Assembly (NCBI GenBank): GCA_035293565.1
Contig: DATGMP010000033.1
Coordinates: 14,025 to 78,024 of the forward strand
Direction of reading: 5' to 3'
Source of the DNA: DATGMP01 sp035293565
GTDB lineage: Bacteria; Pseudomonadota; Alphaproteobacteria; BOG-932; Roseiterribacteraceae
Length of the DNA: 64,000 bases
In this document: in pieces, positions 40,332 through 48,707 of the stretch
How the letters are laid out: every line of letters starts with the position of its first letter
Numbering within the stretch: the stretch's first letter is position 1
The notes under the pieces: generated by a model
Database searches by the model: none
What the model was told of the DNA's origin: nothing
Seen by the model: only the letters and a program-made list of their open reading frames with translations
Made by a program: the position numbers and the translations under genes

Positions 40332-41747
40332 ATGTCGATCGGGGAGAAATGCGAGCCGGATTTCTATCCCGGCGTCTGGGCGGCTGACGCGTCTCTGCCG
40401 GTCGGCGCTCCCGAGGCCAAATCGCCGCCGCTCGAGGCGCTCTATCCCGAGAAGGACCGCTACCTGACGATCGCGCCGGAACGCTATTTCGACCCTGGCT
40501 TCATGCGTCGCGAATGGAACGCCATCTGGACGCGCTCCTGGACCTGCGCCGGCAGGGTATCCGATCTTCGCGAAGTCGGAAGCTGGTTCAAATACGATCT
40601 CGGCCATGAATCCTTCATCGTCGTGCGCGGCGCCGACCGTCAGATCCGCGCCTTCTACAATGTCTGCCAACACCGCGGCCGTCGCCTGGTGAGCCAGGAT
40701 TTCGGCCGCAGCGCGAGCTTCGTCTGCGGCTTCCATTCCTGGGTCTATGGGCTGGACGGAACGAACCGGCGCGTGACCGACCGCGAATTCTTCAAGGAGG
40801 CCGCGCTCTGCGGCGATCTCGGGCTGAAGCCGGCCCGTTGCGAAAGCTGGGCCGGCTTCGTCTTCGTCAACATGGATCCAGCTGCTCCGCCCCTCCTCGA
40901 TTATCTCGCGCCGATGCCCGATCTGCTCGCGATGTACCGCATGGAGAACATGCACATCGTCAAGGATGTGACGGTCGCGATCGACTGTAATTGGAAGGTG
41001 GCCTGCGAGGCTTTCCTCGAACCTTACCATGTCCACGCCACGCATCCGGCGCTATTGCCGGCGGTCGATGACCTTCAGAACCAATATGATTTCTATCCGA
41101 ACGGGCATGGCCGGATCGTGACGCCGCTCGCCGTGCCGAGCCCACGCGAGCGCGACCGGAATTCGGTCAACCCTGCTCTCGCCTACATGCTGCGCGAAGC
41201 CGGCGTTGACCCCGATGCCTTTACCGGCAACGCGGCGAATGTGCGCAACGCGATCCGCAAGGCAAAACGCGACGCGGACAATCCTTTCGGCCTCGATTAC
41301 TCCGAATTCTCCGACGCGCAGCTGACCGACGATTGGAATCCGTCGATCTTCCCGAACCTCGCCTTCAACGCCTTTCCGGAGGCGGTCCAAGTCATGCGCT
41401 ACCTGCCGCATGCGACCCATGCCGGCAAATGCCATTTCAGCGTCTGGATCCTGGTGCCGCCCACCAAGGCCGGCATCCGGCCGCCTGCCAATTTTGGCGT
41501 TGAGGAGGATGTCGACGTCAGCGGCGCCGCACGGCCCGTGCGGCGTTACAATGATCAGTTGCGGCCGGAATTGGGCGACGTCCTGGCGCAGGACATCTCG
41601 AACATGGCTGTCGTGCAGCAGGGGCTGATATCACGCGGCATGGCGGACGGCGTTCGTTTGTCCGAGCAGGAGCAGCGGGTTCAGCAGCTCCATGCCGAAA
41701 TCGACCGGCGCCTCGCACTCGCCGAGGAAGGCGCCGGTCGGCCTTAG
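40332..41747 (+). CDS. Rieske non-haem iron aromatic ring-hydroxylating oxygenase, alpha subunit
   Basis: The 471-residue protein starts at ATG 40332 after GGAGG (40321-40325). The Rieske [2Fe-2S] cluster ligands are CQHRG ... CGFHSW (C-x-H and C-x2-H). The catalytic domain has NWKVACEAFLEPYHVHATHP, in which the two His and the acidic residue before them form the mononuclear iron site and inter-subunit bridge. It should incorporate oxygen into an aromatic or related hydrophobic substrate. No ferredoxin or reductase gene is adjacent, so electrons must come from a partner elsewhere. Start, length and motifs are normal. Confidence 0.93.
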   Translation: MSIGEKCEPDFYPGVWAADASLPVGAPEAKSPPLEALYPEKDRYLTIAPERYFDPGFMRREWNAIWTRSWTCAGRVSDLREVGSWFKYDLGHESFIVVRGADRQIRAFYNVCQHRGRRLVSQDFGRSASFVCGFHSWVYGLDGTNRRVTDREFFKEAALCGDLGLKPARCESWAGFVFVNMDPAAPPLLDYLAPMPDLLAMYRMENMHIVKDVTVAIDCNWKVACEAFLEPYHVHATHPALLPAVDDLQNQYDFYPNGHGRIVTPLAVPSPRERDRNSVNPALAYMLREAGVDPDAFTGNAANVRNAIRKAKRDADNPFGLDYSEFSDAQLTDDWNPSIFPNLAFNAFPEAVQVMRYLPHATHAGKCHFSVWILVPPTKAGIRPPANFGVEEDVDVSGAARPVRRYNDQLRPELGDVLAQDISNMAVVQQGLISRGMADGVRLSEQEQRVQQLHAEIDRRLALAEEGAGRP

Positions 41748-41762
41748 GTCGAGCCCGGCGGC

Positions 41763-42194
41763 TCAGCCCCAGTGGCCCTCTTCCCAGACCCAACCCTGAG
41801 GCCGCTGGACCCAATGGCCCGGGATCCATGTCGATCGGGCGTAAGGTCGAGCCACATAATGGCCTTGCTCCCAGACATAGCGGTAGCCATCCCAGCGCCA
41901 ATGGCCGGGCACCCAGGATAGGTGCTCGGCGGGCGGCGGCGGCACGGCCTCATACCGGGGCGCTGGCGGAGGCGTCGTCGCATAGCCCGCCGCAGCGCCG
42001 ACGCCGCCGCCGATCAGCGCGCCCAAGGCAGCACCACGTCCGCCCCCGGCGATCGCGCCAAGGGCGGCGCCCGAGCCGGCGCCAATCAGCGCGCCACCGG
42101 CGGCGCGTTGACCCGGATCATAAGGGTTGGTGCAAGCCGTCAAGGCGCTGAGCGCCAGGATCCCGACGCTGCCGGCCGGAATTAACCATTTCAT
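41763..42194 (-). CDS. Glycine-zipper, YXWGXW-type outer-membrane lipoprotein
   Basis: From the ATG at 42194-42192 the 143-residue protein has a lipoprotein signal MKWLIPAGSVGILALSALTA with lipobox LTAC. A glycine-zipper segment follows (GGALIGAGSGAALGAIAGGG and similar), then a C-terminal region of repeated tryptophan/tyrosine patches: WVPGHWRWDGYRYVWEQGHY and WIPGHWVQRPQGWVWEEGHW. This is the YXWGXW-repeat family. It probably sits in the outer membrane or periplasm. The function is unknown. It is convergent with the Rieske gene. Confidence 0.85.
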   Translation of the reverse strand: MKWLIPAGSVGILALSALTACTNPYDPGQRAAGGALIGAGSGAALGAIAGGGRGAALGALIGGGVGAAAGYATTPPPAPRYEAVPPPPAEHLSWVPGHWRWDGYRYVWEQGHYVARPYARSTWIPGHWVQRPQGWVWEEGHWG

Positions 42195-42445
42195 CTTTGA
42201 GTTCCTTTTCGGTCGTTTCACAGATTAAACCACGAGAAATCCATTCGAGTTCCTGCGCGGCAAATCGCCGGCCGCGCCAGTCGGATTCTGGCCTTCTCAC
42301 GATGGTAAAATGATGGCGTTGCAAGGCTTTTAACGATCTGCCTACTTATCAGTGTCAATCTGCCTGAACCAGGCTTCGTCCCGGTTGCGGTGTATCACAA
42401 TTGCGGCCGGCCGGCGCGGTCGCTCCAAGAAGGCCCGAGTACCCG

Positions 42446-43924
42446 GTGTTCCACGCGCTCAACTTGTCCCTGGACCAGCCACGCTTCCAGCCAGGATCGG
42501 TCAGAGCCTATCTGATCGCCGCGATCGCGGTCGCCATTGCCGCGGCGTTGCAATGGGAATTGAAAGGATGGACGGCAGGTTTCCCTTATTTCCTGCTCTT
42601 TCCGGCTGCCGTCGCAACGACCTTTATCTGCGGATCGGGCGCGGGAACCTTCGCGATCCTTCTGTCCCTGGCTTCCGGATGGGCATTCTTCCTGCCCTCG
42701 GCATTCTCTTACGCGTCCGTGACCCGCACGATGTTCTTCCTCATCGGTACCGGCACGGTCGTCGCCGTGATCACGGTCATGAGAGCGGCGACCCGGCGCG
42801 TCCGACATTTGAACGAAACGCTGCGCCTTAACGAGCAAAAATTCCGGGGACTGCTCGAAACCGCGCCCGATCCGATGGTCATCATCGACGAGCAGTTCCG
42901 TATGCAGCTGATCAACGCGCGCACCGAGGAGCTGTTCGGCCATCGCCGGGCGGAGCTGCTGGATCGTCCTGTCCAGATGCTGATGCCCCAATCCAGTCAG
43001 GCGATATATCTGGCCCAGGTCACGGCCCTGCTGAGCAACCCGGTCGGACCGAGGCCGGAAAGGCTGGTCGATCTTTGCGGCCTGCGAAAGGACGGCTCCG
43101 TCTTTCCGATCGAGGTCAGCCTCGCTCCCCTCGAGACGGAAACAGGCACCTTGGTTTCCAGTGCCATTCGCGACGTCACGCAACGGCGACAGATCGAAGC
43201 AAGCTTGGCGGAGGCGAACAAGGCCAAGTCCGAATTCCTCGCCAGCGTGAGCCACGAGCTCCGGACGCCGCTCAATGCGATCATCGGATTTTCCGAGATG
43301 ATTCGCGACGCCATGATCGGCCCCGTCGATGCCCGCTACCGGGAATATGCGGGCGACATCAGCGCCTCCGGGCGGCACCTGCAGAACATCATCAACGACA
43401 TCCTCGATATCTCGAAGATCGAAGGCGGCCGGCTCGAGCTTCGCGAGGAGACGGTCTCGATCAGCGACACGGTCGAAGCCTGCCGTCGCATCGTCTTGCC
43501 GATGGCGGACACGGCCTCCGTCTCCCTCTCGATCGCGATTCCCGATGCCCTGCCGCTGATCCGCTCGGACGAGATGCGCTTCCGGCAAATCCTGCTGAAC
43601 ATCATGTCCAACGCGGTGAAATTCACGCCGGCCGGCGGTCGTGTGCGCGTCTCGGCCTGGAGCGAAGCCGACGGCGCGGTGATCGCGGTCGAGGATACCG
43701 GCATCGGCATGAGGCGCGAGGATATCGCAGTCGCGCTCGAGCCGTTCCGTCAGATCGACGGCGTGCTCTCGCGGCGCTTCGACGGCACCGGCCTCGGCCT
43801 ACCGCTGGCCAAGGCGCTGGTCGAGCTGCATGGTGGCCGCCTGGACATCGACAGCACACCGGGCGAAGGCACGACCGTGCGCATTCTCATGCCGCTGGAC
43901 CGCGTGGTCCACGCTGCGGCCTAG
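42446..43924 (+). CDS. PAS-domain sensor histidine kinase
   Basis: From GTG 42446 the protein is 492 residues; a TTG at 42401 is another candidate. Residues about 20-105 form a cluster of hydrophobic segments (DUF4118-like membrane domain). A PAS domain follows with FRGLLETAPDPMVIIDEQFR and LVSSAIRDVTQRRQIEASLA. The HisKA box is FLASVSHELRTPLNAIIGFS with the phospho-His, and the ATPase has NIMSNAVKFTPAGG, DTGIGM and GTGLGLPLAKALVELHGG. It should autophosphorylate and signal to an unknown response regulator. No cognate regulator is adjacent, so it is an orphan kinase. Confidence 0.9.
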   Translation: MFHALNLSLDQPRFQPGSVRAYLIAAIAVAIAAALQWELKGWTAGFPYFLLFPAAVATTFICGSGAGTFAILLSLASGWAFFLPSAFSYASVTRTMFFLIGTGTVVAVITVMRAATRRVRHLNETLRLNEQKFRGLLETAPDPMVIIDEQFRMQLINARTEELFGHRRAELLDRPVQMLMPQSSQAIYLAQVTALLSNPVGPRPERLVDLCGLRKDGSVFPIEVSLAPLETETGTLVSSAIRDVTQRRQIEASLAEANKAKSEFLASVSHELRTPLNAIIGFSEMIRDAMIGPVDARYREYAGDISASGRHLQNIINDILDISKIEGGRLELREETVSISDTVEACRRIVLPMADTASVSLSIAIPDALPLIRSDEMRFRQILLNIMSNAVKFTPAGGRVRVSAWSEADGAVIAVEDTGIGMRREDIAVALEPFRQIDGVLSRRFDGTGLGLPLAKALVELHGGRLDIDSTPGEGTTVRILMPLDRVVHAAA

Positions 43925-43933
43925 GAAGGCGTC

Positions 43934-44839
43934 TCAACCCGATCGATATTGCGGGACGATCTCCTCGCGGATCGTCCTCAGCACATCATTGCGTCGATAG
44001 CCGAGCATCGCCGTCTCGTCCGCATCGGTTTGGTAGAAAAGGTTGTTGCCGCGGCCCCAGGTGATGGCGGCGTCGGGCAATAACGGATGCTCCTGGTCGA
44101 CGACAGGCGGCAGCGGCTTGCCCAACGCCTGGAAGAAGGCGCCGAAAAATTGCTGCAGGCTCAGATTCTCATCGCCGATCAGATAAGCCCGACCGTTCTC
44201 GCCCGTGGTCATGACGGTCTCGACGGCATCGGAAATCGAGTCCGTGCTGACGAAATTGACGCCGCCCGGCGGAGCGAAGATCGGCAAGCCTGCGAGTTTG
44301 CCCTCCGCGTACTGGACATAGGCCGCGAACATCGTAGTAAGGCCGGGGACGGCACCGACGACGAACGGCGCGTCGATACTGATGACGCGAAACGCCGGCC
44401 CCTTGAGCGCGCAGATCCCCTCATGCGCCGCGAGCCGCGATTGCATGTACGGATTGCCCTTCATGAGCTCTGGCGCCACATGTGGATAGAAGCTGCCGAT
44501 ATTGATCGCGATGCGGATGCCGGCGTCGCGCGCCGCCTTGAAGAAGCGCGGTTGCGCGACCGCATTGGCGTGGGTGACATGAGCATAATAGTCGCCGCCC
44601 TGCGGCACGTGGCGAATATCGTTGCCGGCCGCGAACAGCATCATATCGAAACCTTCGAGTTTCTTCTGCGGCGCCGCGTCGTTGATGTAGTCGACGCGCA
44701 GGAACTCGAGCTGCCCCAGCGGCGTGCCCGCCGCGGGCGGATTACGGCCGGCGATCGTGACGGAATGTCCCTTGTCCTTCAGCCTCAGCGCCGCATGGCC
44801 GCCGATCATGCCGCCGCCGCCCACCACGAGAATCTGCAT
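43934..44839 (-). CDS. NAD-dependent epimerase/dehydratase (extended SDR) family protein
   Basis: The 301-residue protein has an N-terminal Rossmann motif ILVVGGGGMIGGHAALRLKD at residues 3-22, close to the GxxGxxG signature, and a body typical of extended SDRs or NmrA-like proteins: FAAGNDIRHVPQGGDYY, INIGSFYPHVAP and the C-terminal YLIGDENLSLQQFFGAFFQA. The classical YxxxK is not evident; SFYPH lies where it would be expected. It is probably an oxidoreductase or nucleotide-binding protein in the catabolic island. The substrate is unknown. Confidence 0.8.
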   Translation of the reverse strand: MQILVVGGGGMIGGHAALRLKDKGHSVTIAGRNPPAAGTPLGQLEFLRVDYINDAAPQKKLEGFDMMLFAAGNDIRHVPQGGDYYAHVTHANAVAQPRFFKAARDAGIRIAINIGSFYPHVAPELMKGNPYMQSRLAAHEGICALKGPAFRVISIDAPFVVGAVPGLTTMFAAYVQYAEGKLAGLPIFAPPGGVNFVSTDSISDAVETVMTTGENGRAYLIGDENLSLQQFFGAFFQALGKPLPPVVDQEHPLLPDAAITWGRGNNLFYQTDADETAMLGYRRNDVLRTIREEIVPQYRSG

Positions 44840-44936
44840 CTTTCGCTCCCAAATCTTCGAATATGCGCATCGTGCTAGCCGAAGCTCGGCGCCGAGTCAC
44901 GCCCGCCGCGCCGCGCCCGTGGGCAGAGCAGCGACA

Positions 44937-45332
44937 TCACACCACATCGTTCACGGCCTGCGCCTTGGCGGTGTCGAGATATTCTCGGACCTCGCGGACC
45001 TTGCCGCCGCGAATTTCCCATACCGAGCAGGCGGCATTCTCGTAGGCCTTGCCGTCTTTCAGGCGACTCGTGACCGCCGACTCAAGAATGACGACGTCCT
45101 CGCCGGCATGGAGGGCGACCAGTCTGCGGTCGAGTTCGGAGAAGATGCCGAGAATCCCCTCGCGGAATCGTCTGATCTCGTCCTTGCCGCGCTTGATGCC
45201 GCTCGTCTTCATGAGGCCGGGAACGGTCCAGGTCGCATCATCCGCGAAGCAGGCGAGACCGGATTCGATATCGCCGCGCCAAAATGCCTCCCACGCATCG
45301 AGCACAAGCTTCTTGTTGGCCTCGCCGCTCAT
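44937..45332 (-). CDS. SnoaL/NTF2-like domain protein
   Basis: The ATG at 45332-45330 (MSGEANKKLVLDAWEAFWRG) gives 131 residues; frame extends upstream without coding features. The single SnoaL-like domain includes DIESGLACFADDATWTVPGL, IRRFREGILGIFSELDRRLV and NAACSVWEIRGGKVREVREY, the last matching the 'f-v-dGki---reY-D' ending of SnoaL proteins. The ATG overlaps the stop of the upstream chimeric gene by four bases. Confidence 0.87.
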   Translation of the reverse strand: MSGEANKKLVLDAWEAFWRGDIESGLACFADDATWTVPGLMKTSGIKRGKDEIRRFREGILGIFSELDRRLVALHAGEDVVILESAVTSRLKDGKAYENAACSVWEIRGGKVREVREYLDTAKAQAVNDVV

Positions 45333-45589
45333 GCCGGAAGCAGATAGCTGCCGTTGGCGACGAAGAATTTTTCCATGATCCGCGGCCCCAGCCGCTCCAG
45401 CCGTCCGGCGAAGCGCCGCATCGGATCCTTGCCGCCCTCGATGTGCGGATAATCGCTGGCATAGCAATAGACGTCGTCGAGATCATAACGCTCGAAATAG
45501 AGATCGACAGTTTCGAAATCGAAGGCCGAGACGAACGCTTCGCGCGACATTCCGGGCTTACGCGCCAGCAGCGCAATGACCTTCAGCAT
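45329..45589 (-). pseudogene. Chimeric remnant: EthD-like N-terminus joined to amidohydrolase C-terminus
   Basis: The 86-residue frame combines pieces of two unrelated families. Residues 1-20, MLKVIALLARKPGMSREAFV, match the N-terminus of EthD-domain proteins. Residues about 28-86, including DLDDVYCYASDYPHIEGGKD and ERLGPRIMEKFFVANGSYLL, match the C-terminal end of metal-dependent amidohydrolases of the TIM-barrel type, whose normal length is well above 300. The middle of both proteins is missing, as expected from a deletion that fused two adjacent genes in frame. The start and stop are intact and the downstream SnoaL gene overlaps, so it may still be translated. Confidence 0.65.
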
Positions 45590-45612
45590 GAGCCGCCTTC
45601 CCCTACGATTGT

Positions 45613-45646
45613 TTTGATCATAGGATATAAAAACATTTCGATCAAA
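45613..45646. promoter_or_regulatory. Inverted repeat in divergent promoter region
   Basis: TTTGATC (45613-45619) and GATCAAA (45640-45646) form a perfect 7-base inverted repeat with a 20-base A/T-rich spacer, in the 80-base gap between the chimeric gene and the SDR gene. The spacer contains TATAAAAA. It is a likely operator for a regulator of this divergent pair. No adjacent regulator gene was found. Confidence 0.45.
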
Positions 45647-45669
45647 TGGTTATTGCGGGAGGGAACGCC

Positions 45670-46440
45670 ATGGCTGAGCGGATGTTCGAGAACAAGGTCG
45701 CGATCGTCACCGGGGCGGCGCTGGGCATGGGCCGGGCGACCGCGCGGCGCTTCGCCGAGGAGGGGGCCAAGGTTTGCGTCGCCGACATCGATGGGGCCGG
45801 CGCCGAGGATACCGTCCGGGTGATCCGCGATCATGGCGGCGAGGCCTTCGCCTGTAGGGTCGACGTCTCGCAGCACAGCGACAATGAGAGGATGGTGGAC
45901 GAAACCGTCGCGCGCTATGGCGGACTCGACGTAGCCCATCTCAATGCCGCCATCCTGGGCCAGCTCAGCGGCTTCTTCGAAAGCACGATCGAGAATTTCG
46001 ATCGCGTGATCGCCGTCAATCAGCGGGGCTGCTATCTCGGCCTGAAGGCGGTCGGCCGTGCGATCAGGCCGGAAGGCGCCATCGTGGTCATGTCTTCCGC
46101 CGCCGGCCTGATGGGCTGGGATCAAAATGTCGCCTACACCGCCGCCAAGCACGCCGTCATAGGCCTTGTCCGCGCGACGGCGCCCGCCTTCGGCGCCAAG
46201 GGCGTGCGCGTCAATATCATCTGCCCGGGCACGATCTCGACACGGATGTTCGTCGCCGACCCGCAGGAAGACCCGATCGTGCCGCCGTCGAATCTCAAGA
46301 TGCCGCCGTTCCGAGGCGTGGCGAAAGCGCAGCATGTGGCGGAGCTCGTGCTTTATCTCGCGAGCCCCCGCGCCTCCTTCATCACCGGCGCCGTGCATAC
46401 GATCGATGGAGGCGCCATGTCATCCTTCCCGCAAGGCTGA
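45670..46440 (+). CDS. Short-chain dehydrogenase/reductase
   Basis: The ATG at 45670, preceded by GGGAGGG, gives 256 residues. The cofactor motif is VTGAALGMGRATARRFAEEG, with CVADID suggesting NAD preference. The catalytic set is complete: Ser in VVMSSAAGLMGWDQNVAYTA, with YTAAK 13 residues later, and Asn in VIAVNQRGCYLGLK. The C-terminus FITGAVHTIDGGAMSSF is standard. It should oxidise a secondary alcohol. Its stop TGA shares one base with the ATG of the alpha/beta hydrolase, so the two are coupled. Confidence 0.93.
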   Translation: MAERMFENKVAIVTGAALGMGRATARRFAEEGAKVCVADIDGAGAEDTVRVIRDHGGEAFACRVDVSQHSDNERMVDETVARYGGLDVAHLNAAILGQLSGFFESTIENFDRVIAVNQRGCYLGLKAVGRAIRPEGAIVVMSSAAGLMGWDQNVAYTAAKHAVIGLVRATAPAFGAKGVRVNIICPGTISTRMFVADPQEDPIVPPSNLKMPPFRGVAKAQHVAELVLYLASPRASFITGAVHTIDGGAMSSFPQG

Positions 46441-47357
46441 TGCCGATGGCCGACTATATCCCGGTCAGGCTTCCTGTGGGCGACATTGCGGGCTTCGGCC
46501 CCTCGCCCGGCATCGCTGGCTGGCTCTTCGCGCCGCGCAAGATCGATGCGAGCCAGGTCCAGAACGTCGCCTTCTGCATCCATGGCGGGGGCTACGACAA
46601 GCGCTACTTCCACATCGAAGTCCCCGGCGACGACAGCTACAGCATGTGCCGGCGCTTCGTCGATCGTGGCATCATCGCCCTCACCATCGATTGGCTGGGA
46701 TCAGCGGAAAGCGCGCGTGCCGAAGCGGCGGAGAACATCACGCCGCAAACGCCGAACAAGGCCCATCACGCCGCCCGCCTGCAGCTGATCGAAGGGTTGA
46801 AGCAGGGCAGCCTCTCGCCGGTGATTCCAGCCCTAAAGCGGATCACCTTGACCGGGATCGGCCATTCGATGGGCGGCATGTTCGTGACTTTGCAGCAGGC
46901 GCAATATCGCAGCTTCGATCGCATCGCCGTGCTGGGCTGGAGCAATCTCGGCCTCAACCTGCCGCCGTCGGCGCTGAAAGCCGTATTGGACGAGAGCGGC
47001 AAATACGCTTACAGCAGCGCCGAGTTGCGCCGCGAATTCCATATGGCGGACGTACCGGCGGCGGCGCTCGACTGTCCCGCCGAGCGCGACGTTGCGCCCG
47101 TTTCAGTGACGCTCGCCGCACAGACTCGCGATCGTGACGCGAGCCGCACGGCGGCGGGCAAGATCGAGGTGCCGGTCTTCATGAGCTACGGCGAGAAGGA
47201 CGTCTCTCCTTCTCCGCGCGAAGAGGTCGCCTGCTTCATCAACAGCAACGACGTCACCTTCTTCGAGCTGCCCCGTTCCGCGCATTGCCACAATTTCGCA
47301 AGCACGCGGGCCATGCTGTGGGATCGGATGTTGGCGTGGATGAAGCTGCCCGTCTAA
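46440..47357 (+). CDS. Alpha/beta hydrolase
   Basis: The 305-residue protein has the alpha/beta-hydrolase elements: oxyanion region FCIHGGGYDKRYFH near residues 45-58, nucleophile elbow GIGHSMGGMF near 138-147 (Ser nucleophile), the acid in FMSYGEKDVSPSPREE, and His in PRSAHCHNFASTR. No signal peptide is present. It probably hydrolyses an ester or lactone made by the upstream SDR. It is convergent with the carboxymuconolactone-decarboxylase-like gene and overlaps it by four bases. Confidence 0.88.
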   Translation: MPMADYIPVRLPVGDIAGFGPSPGIAGWLFAPRKIDASQVQNVAFCIHGGGYDKRYFHIEVPGDDSYSMCRRFVDRGIIALTIDWLGSAESARAEAAENITPQTPNKAHHAARLQLIEGLKQGSLSPVIPALKRITLTGIGHSMGGMFVTLQQAQYRSFDRIAVLGWSNLGLNLPPSALKAVLDESGKYAYSSAELRREFHMADVPAAALDCPAERDVAPVSVTLAAQTRDRDASRTAAGKIEVPVFMSYGEKDVSPSPREEVACFINSNDVTFFELPRSAHCHNFASTRAMLWDRMLAWMKLPV

Positions 47358-47743
47358 ACCAGCTTCGCGCGACGGAGCGCCTCCAGCGCAACGGCGCGTG
47401 CCGAGCTCGCCGCGGGAAAGCCCGCATAGGCGGTGGAATGGTAGATGACCTCTTCGATCTCTCGAATCGTGAGACCGTTCCTCACCGCGGCCACGAAATG
47501 AAATTCGAGCTCCGATGAGGCTCTAAGTCCGATCAGGATGCCCAGCGTGACCAGGCTCCGCGCGCGCCTGTCGAGCTCGGGCCGCGTCCAGAGATCGGCG
47601 AAGGCATGCTCCATGGCAAGTTCCGCCAGATGACCGGCGAATCCATCGGAAGTGTTCCCCTTCTTCAGCGCATCGACGGCTTCAGGCGTCAGCGCGAGCA
47701 TCTCGGAAACGACCTTCAGCCCTTCTTCGCGTTTGTTGCTCAT
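47354..47743 (-). CDS. Carboxymuconolactone decarboxylase family protein
   Basis: The 129-residue all-helical protein has FADLWTRPELDRRARSLVTL followed by GILIGLRASSELEFHFVAAV and RNGLTIREIEEVIYHSTAYA, which is the CMD core (R-r-l-t-a-l, E---H---a--nG-t--Ei-evi-h-a-Y-G-p). It lacks the Cys-x2-Cys of AhpD-like peroxidase relatives. It could be a decarboxylase of the protocatechuate pathway or a protein of related fold. Six bases separate it from the upstream SnoaL-like gene, so it is in one operon with it. Confidence 0.88.
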   Translation of the reverse strand: MSNKREEGLKVVSEMLALTPEAVDALKKGNTSDGFAGHLAELAMEHAFADLWTRPELDRRARSLVTLGILIGLRASSELEFHFVAAVRNGLTIREIEEVIYHSTAYAGFPAASSARAVALEALRRAKLV

Positions 47744-47749
47744 GCGCGC

Positions 47750-48250
47750 CTACTCCTTTTTCGTGTCCACCCTGAGCCGCGTCAGCTTCAGCGATTTGAT
47801 GCGCCAGCCCTGCGCGGTTTTCTCGTAGGTCTCCAGATAATGGCCGTAGCCATGCATCTCGCGGATCGGCGAGCCTTTCGGCCAGAGAAGCATGTCCTCC
47901 ATCGCCCAGATCCCCTTCGCGGTCGTGGACGAGGTGAATTCGATCTCGCACATATGACCGTGATGGGTCGTGATGACGCCCTCCAAGGTCTTCGCCAGAT
48001 CGGCGATGAAAGCGGCAGGATTACCGCGCGAATGCCATTGCGGATTGGGATCGGGCGGCGTGACGCCGTCGAAGACGATCGGTCGGCCGTTTCTGTCCTT
48101 CGGCGTGTAGGCCTCCGTCGAATCAATGTTGGCGTCCGGAGTGAAAACGGCCTGGTAGCCAGCCCAATCCTTAGTATCAAGCGTCCGGAAATACCGCGCC
48201 TTCAGCTCCTTGATCTCCTCGCGCGCCAACAGCCGCTCTGTGTCCGTCAT
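47750..48250 (-). CDS. SnoaL/NTF2-like domain protein
   Basis: From ATG 48250-48248 (MTDTERLLAREEIKELKARY) the protein has 166 residues. It is strikingly similar to the N-terminal domain of the fusion protein at 35870: both have DTKDW, FRTLDT/ARTMDT, STTAKG-WAM-D, GYGHY-ETYEK and GWRIKSLKLTRLRVD near the end. It contains an insertion of about 20 residues (TPKDRNGRPIVFDGVTPPDP) relative to that domain. Likely roles are hydratase, isomerase or ligand binding in the same pathway. It is co-oriented with the carboxymuconolactone-decarboxylase-like gene. Confidence 0.87.
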   Translation of the reverse strand: MTDTERLLAREEIKELKARYFRTLDTKDWAGYQAVFTPDANIDSTEAYTPKDRNGRPIVFDGVTPPDPNPQWHSRGNPAAFIADLAKTLEGVITTHHGHMCEIEFTSSTTAKGIWAMEDMLLWPKGSPIREMHGYGHYLETYEKTAQGWRIKSLKLTRLRVDTKKE

Positions 48251-48371
48251 TGCTCCCCTTTGATTCCGCCCAAGTCGAAAACCATCTACTGGAAATGTTT
48301 TCCGCAATGGCCTCCTTTGTCAATCGCGCAGCTGCTAAAATCGCGACGATCAATTTTCATCGGATTGGTGC

Positions 48372-48704
48372 ATGGCGCGCGATGAAGGTCTGGAGGAGCT
48401 GCTGCGCGAGGAACTCGACGGGGAGCGCGGGCTCAGCGAAAAACGGATGTTCGGCGGGCTGGCCTGGTTGCTCTTCGGCAATCTTCTCTGCGCCGCGAGC
48501 GATCGGGGACTGCTGGTCCGGCTGGGCAAGGGCAATGACGGCTGGGCGCTCGACCAAGCCGACGTCGAGCCCATGATAATGCATGGCCGCCGCATGGAAG
48601 GCTGGCTCCGTGCCGGCCCCGACGCCTATGGCGACGATGCGATCCGCCGCAAGTTGCTCGATGCGGCGCTCACATTTGTGCGATCGCTGCCGGTGAAGAT
48701 GTAG
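48372..48704 (+). CDS. TfoX N-terminal domain protein
   Basis: The 110-residue protein carries SEKRMFGGLAWLLFGNLLCA (residues 22-41), then LLVRLGKGNDGWAL and MEGWLRAGPDAYGDD, the standard TfoX_N (DUF) signature 'kkMFGGlg-f--g-mFa'. TfoX/Sxy activates competence genes in gammaproteobacteria, but many short single-domain members in alphaproteobacteria have no known role. Start is ATG 48372. It is convergent with the PQQ operon. Confidence 0.9.
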   Translation: MARDEGLEELLREELDGERGLSEKRMFGGLAWLLFGNLLCAASDRGLLVRLGKGNDGWALDQADVEPMIMHGRRMEGWLRAGPDAYGDDAIRRKLLDAALTFVRSLPVKM

Positions 48705-48707
48705 CGC

